Assembly (NCBI GenBank): GCA_030141605.1
Contig: JAQGDQ010000033.1
Coordinates: 675,214 to 739,213, forward strand
Length of the DNA: 64,000 nt
Direction: 5' to 3'
Origin: Tubiluchus corallicola
Taxonomy: Eukaryota > Priapulida > Priapulimorpha > Priapulimorphida > Tubiluchidae
A program made the position numbers and the translations under genes. Numbering within the stretch: the stretch's first letter is position 1; every line of letters begins with the position of its first letter. The notes under the pieces were generated by a model, which was given only the letters and a program-made list of their open reading frames with translations, was not told the DNA's origin and did not search any database. This document shows positions 62,048 to 64,000 of this stretch, in pieces.

Positions 62048-63054
62048 GAAATCTGCCTTACACAGGTAAACGCAGCAGTAAGAAACTAGACACTGCTACG
62101 CCAATGGCTTGTCAGCACCACTTCCGATTAAAAACACAGTGCGCTTGATTTATAAAACGCAAATACAAGAAATCTTTAAATTGCTGTTTCCGTAAATTCA
62201 CGTTGAATGTAAGTTCCTAACTCTCCATGCTTTCATCGTCCGTTATAATAATAAGCGAACCTGAGCAAACCATGAAGCACAGAATACTAATAATCATTAT
62301 TACGCAATTATTACAAATTTAATAATATTAAACTTGTCTTGTTTTTCAATCTAATATCCTTTATTTTTCACGTCTTTTAGATTTTCATACGCGCTGCTGC
62401 GTACGTAATGAGTCCATATTTGTTCTCACTAAAAGAGATTTACGCTCTATACTGCATCATGCAACACGCTAATTTATTTTAATTTATTAAACCGTCTTTT
62501 AGAATTTCTTCACGAATCACCACACATAATGATTTATCTTTGTAATTTGTTCAATCATGTTTTGTCCATTTTAATAGCGTCTTCATCAGCATAAATACAT
62601 GAATTAATTACATAATTTATGATTAGTTAATAGTTATGTGATTTAACAGATTTGTCAATGCAATCAAGTAAAATTAATTCCTCTCAAGATGTATAAAGCA
62701 GTATACATGTGATAAAATTTCACGACAGACAAAAAAATTAAAGATACAGAATACGAATATAAAATTAGCTTTATTGCTCAAGATCTCAAGCCGAATGGCA
62801 TGTGGATAGACTTTTGTATAAAACTAGCAAGCCTACAGCATTCACCTTTACAGACAAAAAGCCAAATTGGAATAATTGCATTACCGCATGCGTTCTGTTT
62901 TATACATGTCCATTTGCATTACTGGGCTTCTCAATCATACCCATTAGTAACATTTCGGGATTGGTCAAAATCTGCCTTCGTAACATTAATTATTATTATT
63001 ATTTGCGCACCAGACGTCGTTTGAGTACTGGCATTGTAGGCCACGCGATTTACG

Positions 63055-63185
63055 CATCCCCAATTCTCTCATGCTCAAATGTCCCTATACCCAAGCTCTT
63101 TGGCCTGAGTGGCCATACACTGTACTCAAAGTATACCCAAGTATTCATACTCAAGTATCCCGTGCCTAAATGCCATGTTCCTTCT
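63055..63185. repeat. Degenerate CTCAAATGTCCC-type minisatellite
   Basis: Phrases ATGCTCAAATGTCCCTA, TACCCAAGCTC, GTACTCAAAGTATACCCA, ATACTCAAGTATCCCGTG recur at 13-20-bp steps. Similar in style to the arrays at 28.1, 29.5-31.1 and 53.5 kb. Confidence 0.5.
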
Positions 63186-63837
63186 CAGACACCATTTAAA
63201 ACTATTGACAAATAGTGCATCAACAGCTGCAACTGGTAATTTGTTCCAAGAGTTGACGATACGGGGCGTAACAAACGGGATCGAATATTGGTTCGTGTAA
63301 ATAGTTTGGAGGAATGTCCACGGAGTTGTCTAGGAAAGTGTGAAGAGAAATCTTTCCGGAAGATGGGTAATGATCCCTCGGTAATCCTAGCCTTGACAAT
63401 TTTGTGGGAATTGATGAGAACAACATCTCTGTCTCCGCTATTCTAAAGTTGATATCGTAGAAAGGTCAGCATCCTCAGCTACTTGAACACATCGGTTGTG
63501 TTTTTTTCCAGTTCAGAGCGGAATACTGCTCTACAAGACTACTAAAATTTACACACGAATTGCACAACAGCTTTATACAGTGAAATGATTCCTGGATGTG
63601 ATACAACGTTTAATCGTACCAATATGTTGAATTACTTGTGAAATAATATTTCTTATTTAAGCGCTCCAGTTTAAGCCATTCGTTATTGTAGCACCAAGAT
63701 CTTTTATAAAATAGATTATCCACAATCTTTAAGATAATGTGGAGTTCAACTCTTAGAGCGGATACACAAAAGATGGCTTTTTGTTAAGTTCCAATAATCA
63801 TTCTTCACACCGTCTTTCAATATTGTGAAGGTTAAAT

Positions 63838-63861
63838 TGTATATATATATATATATATATA
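63838..63861. repeat. (TA)n microsatellite
   Basis: TA run of about 24 bp. Confidence 0.95.
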
Positions 63862-64000
63862 AACAAGGCTAATCATATGTATAATATATATGCCTACTAG
63901 ATGGACAAGCACAACAAAAGTGTATAAAATGTGTGCAATGTGTGAGTTTAAGATGCTAATAAGTATAAATTAGTATATTTAAATACAATAAACTGTATTT

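Larger units (their letters stand above)
62060..64000. other. Right end of window, no gene seen
   Basis: AT-rich sequence upstream of TSNAX. Several short frames exist; none resembles a known protein. A relatively GC-rich stretch at 63215-63430 reads like part of a dispersed repeat in both strands but is unassigned. Confidence 0.35.

Noticed and set aside
62802-63215. 137-residue plus-strand frame
   Set aside because: No recognised domain; its second half translates the degenerate minisatellite.

Overview
The window is nuclear DNA of an invertebrate animal: it is AT-rich, its genes are split by GT-AG introns, and mobile elements fill the gaps. Five genes are recognisable one-to-one relatives of widely conserved animal genes; one more is unidentified. 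I could not place the lineage. No bacterial, organellar or CRISPR features were seen.

Layout. (1) 173-2359, minus: 5' part of TMEM59, running off the left edge. (2) 2750-5890: decayed CR1/jockey-like LINE. (3) 6084-15276, plus: NAA40, complete, 9 coding exons. (4) 17367-18907, plus: small coiled-coil protein with a C-terminal membrane anchor, not identified. (5) 21328-33409, minus: FUT8, complete, 9 coding exons. (6) 33.4-43.9 kb: repeat-rich gap with two LINE RT fragments, a roughly 1-kb fold-back element, a hAT element with perfect 8-bp target duplications and a pogo/Tigger-type MITE. (7) 43988-54555, plus: APLF, an FHA/PBZ DNA-repair histone chaperone with a large acidic/AT-hook array. (8) 57081-61237, minus: TSNAX (Trax), complete, 5 exons. 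(9) 61.2-64 kb: a MITE and degenerate repeats, no gene seen.

The genes do not form one pathway. TMEM59 and FUT8 act in the Golgi/secretory system, NAA40 modifies histone N-termini, APLF works in DNA-break repair and TSNAX is the nuclease subunit of C3PO. All exon coordinates come from reading splice sites and frame by eye; each of the five recognised coding chains stays in frame through its junctions.

Most notable: the APLF protein, whose middle exon encodes about ten acidic + AT-hook-like modules and whose single PBZ finger lacks the usual aromatic residues; a GC-AG intron in the same gene; two different fold-back elements, one with arms made of a degenerate 17-bp minisatellite; a 1.1-1.4-kb repeat present in introns of both NAA40 and APLF; and two copies of what looks like a 5S-rRNA-derived SINE.
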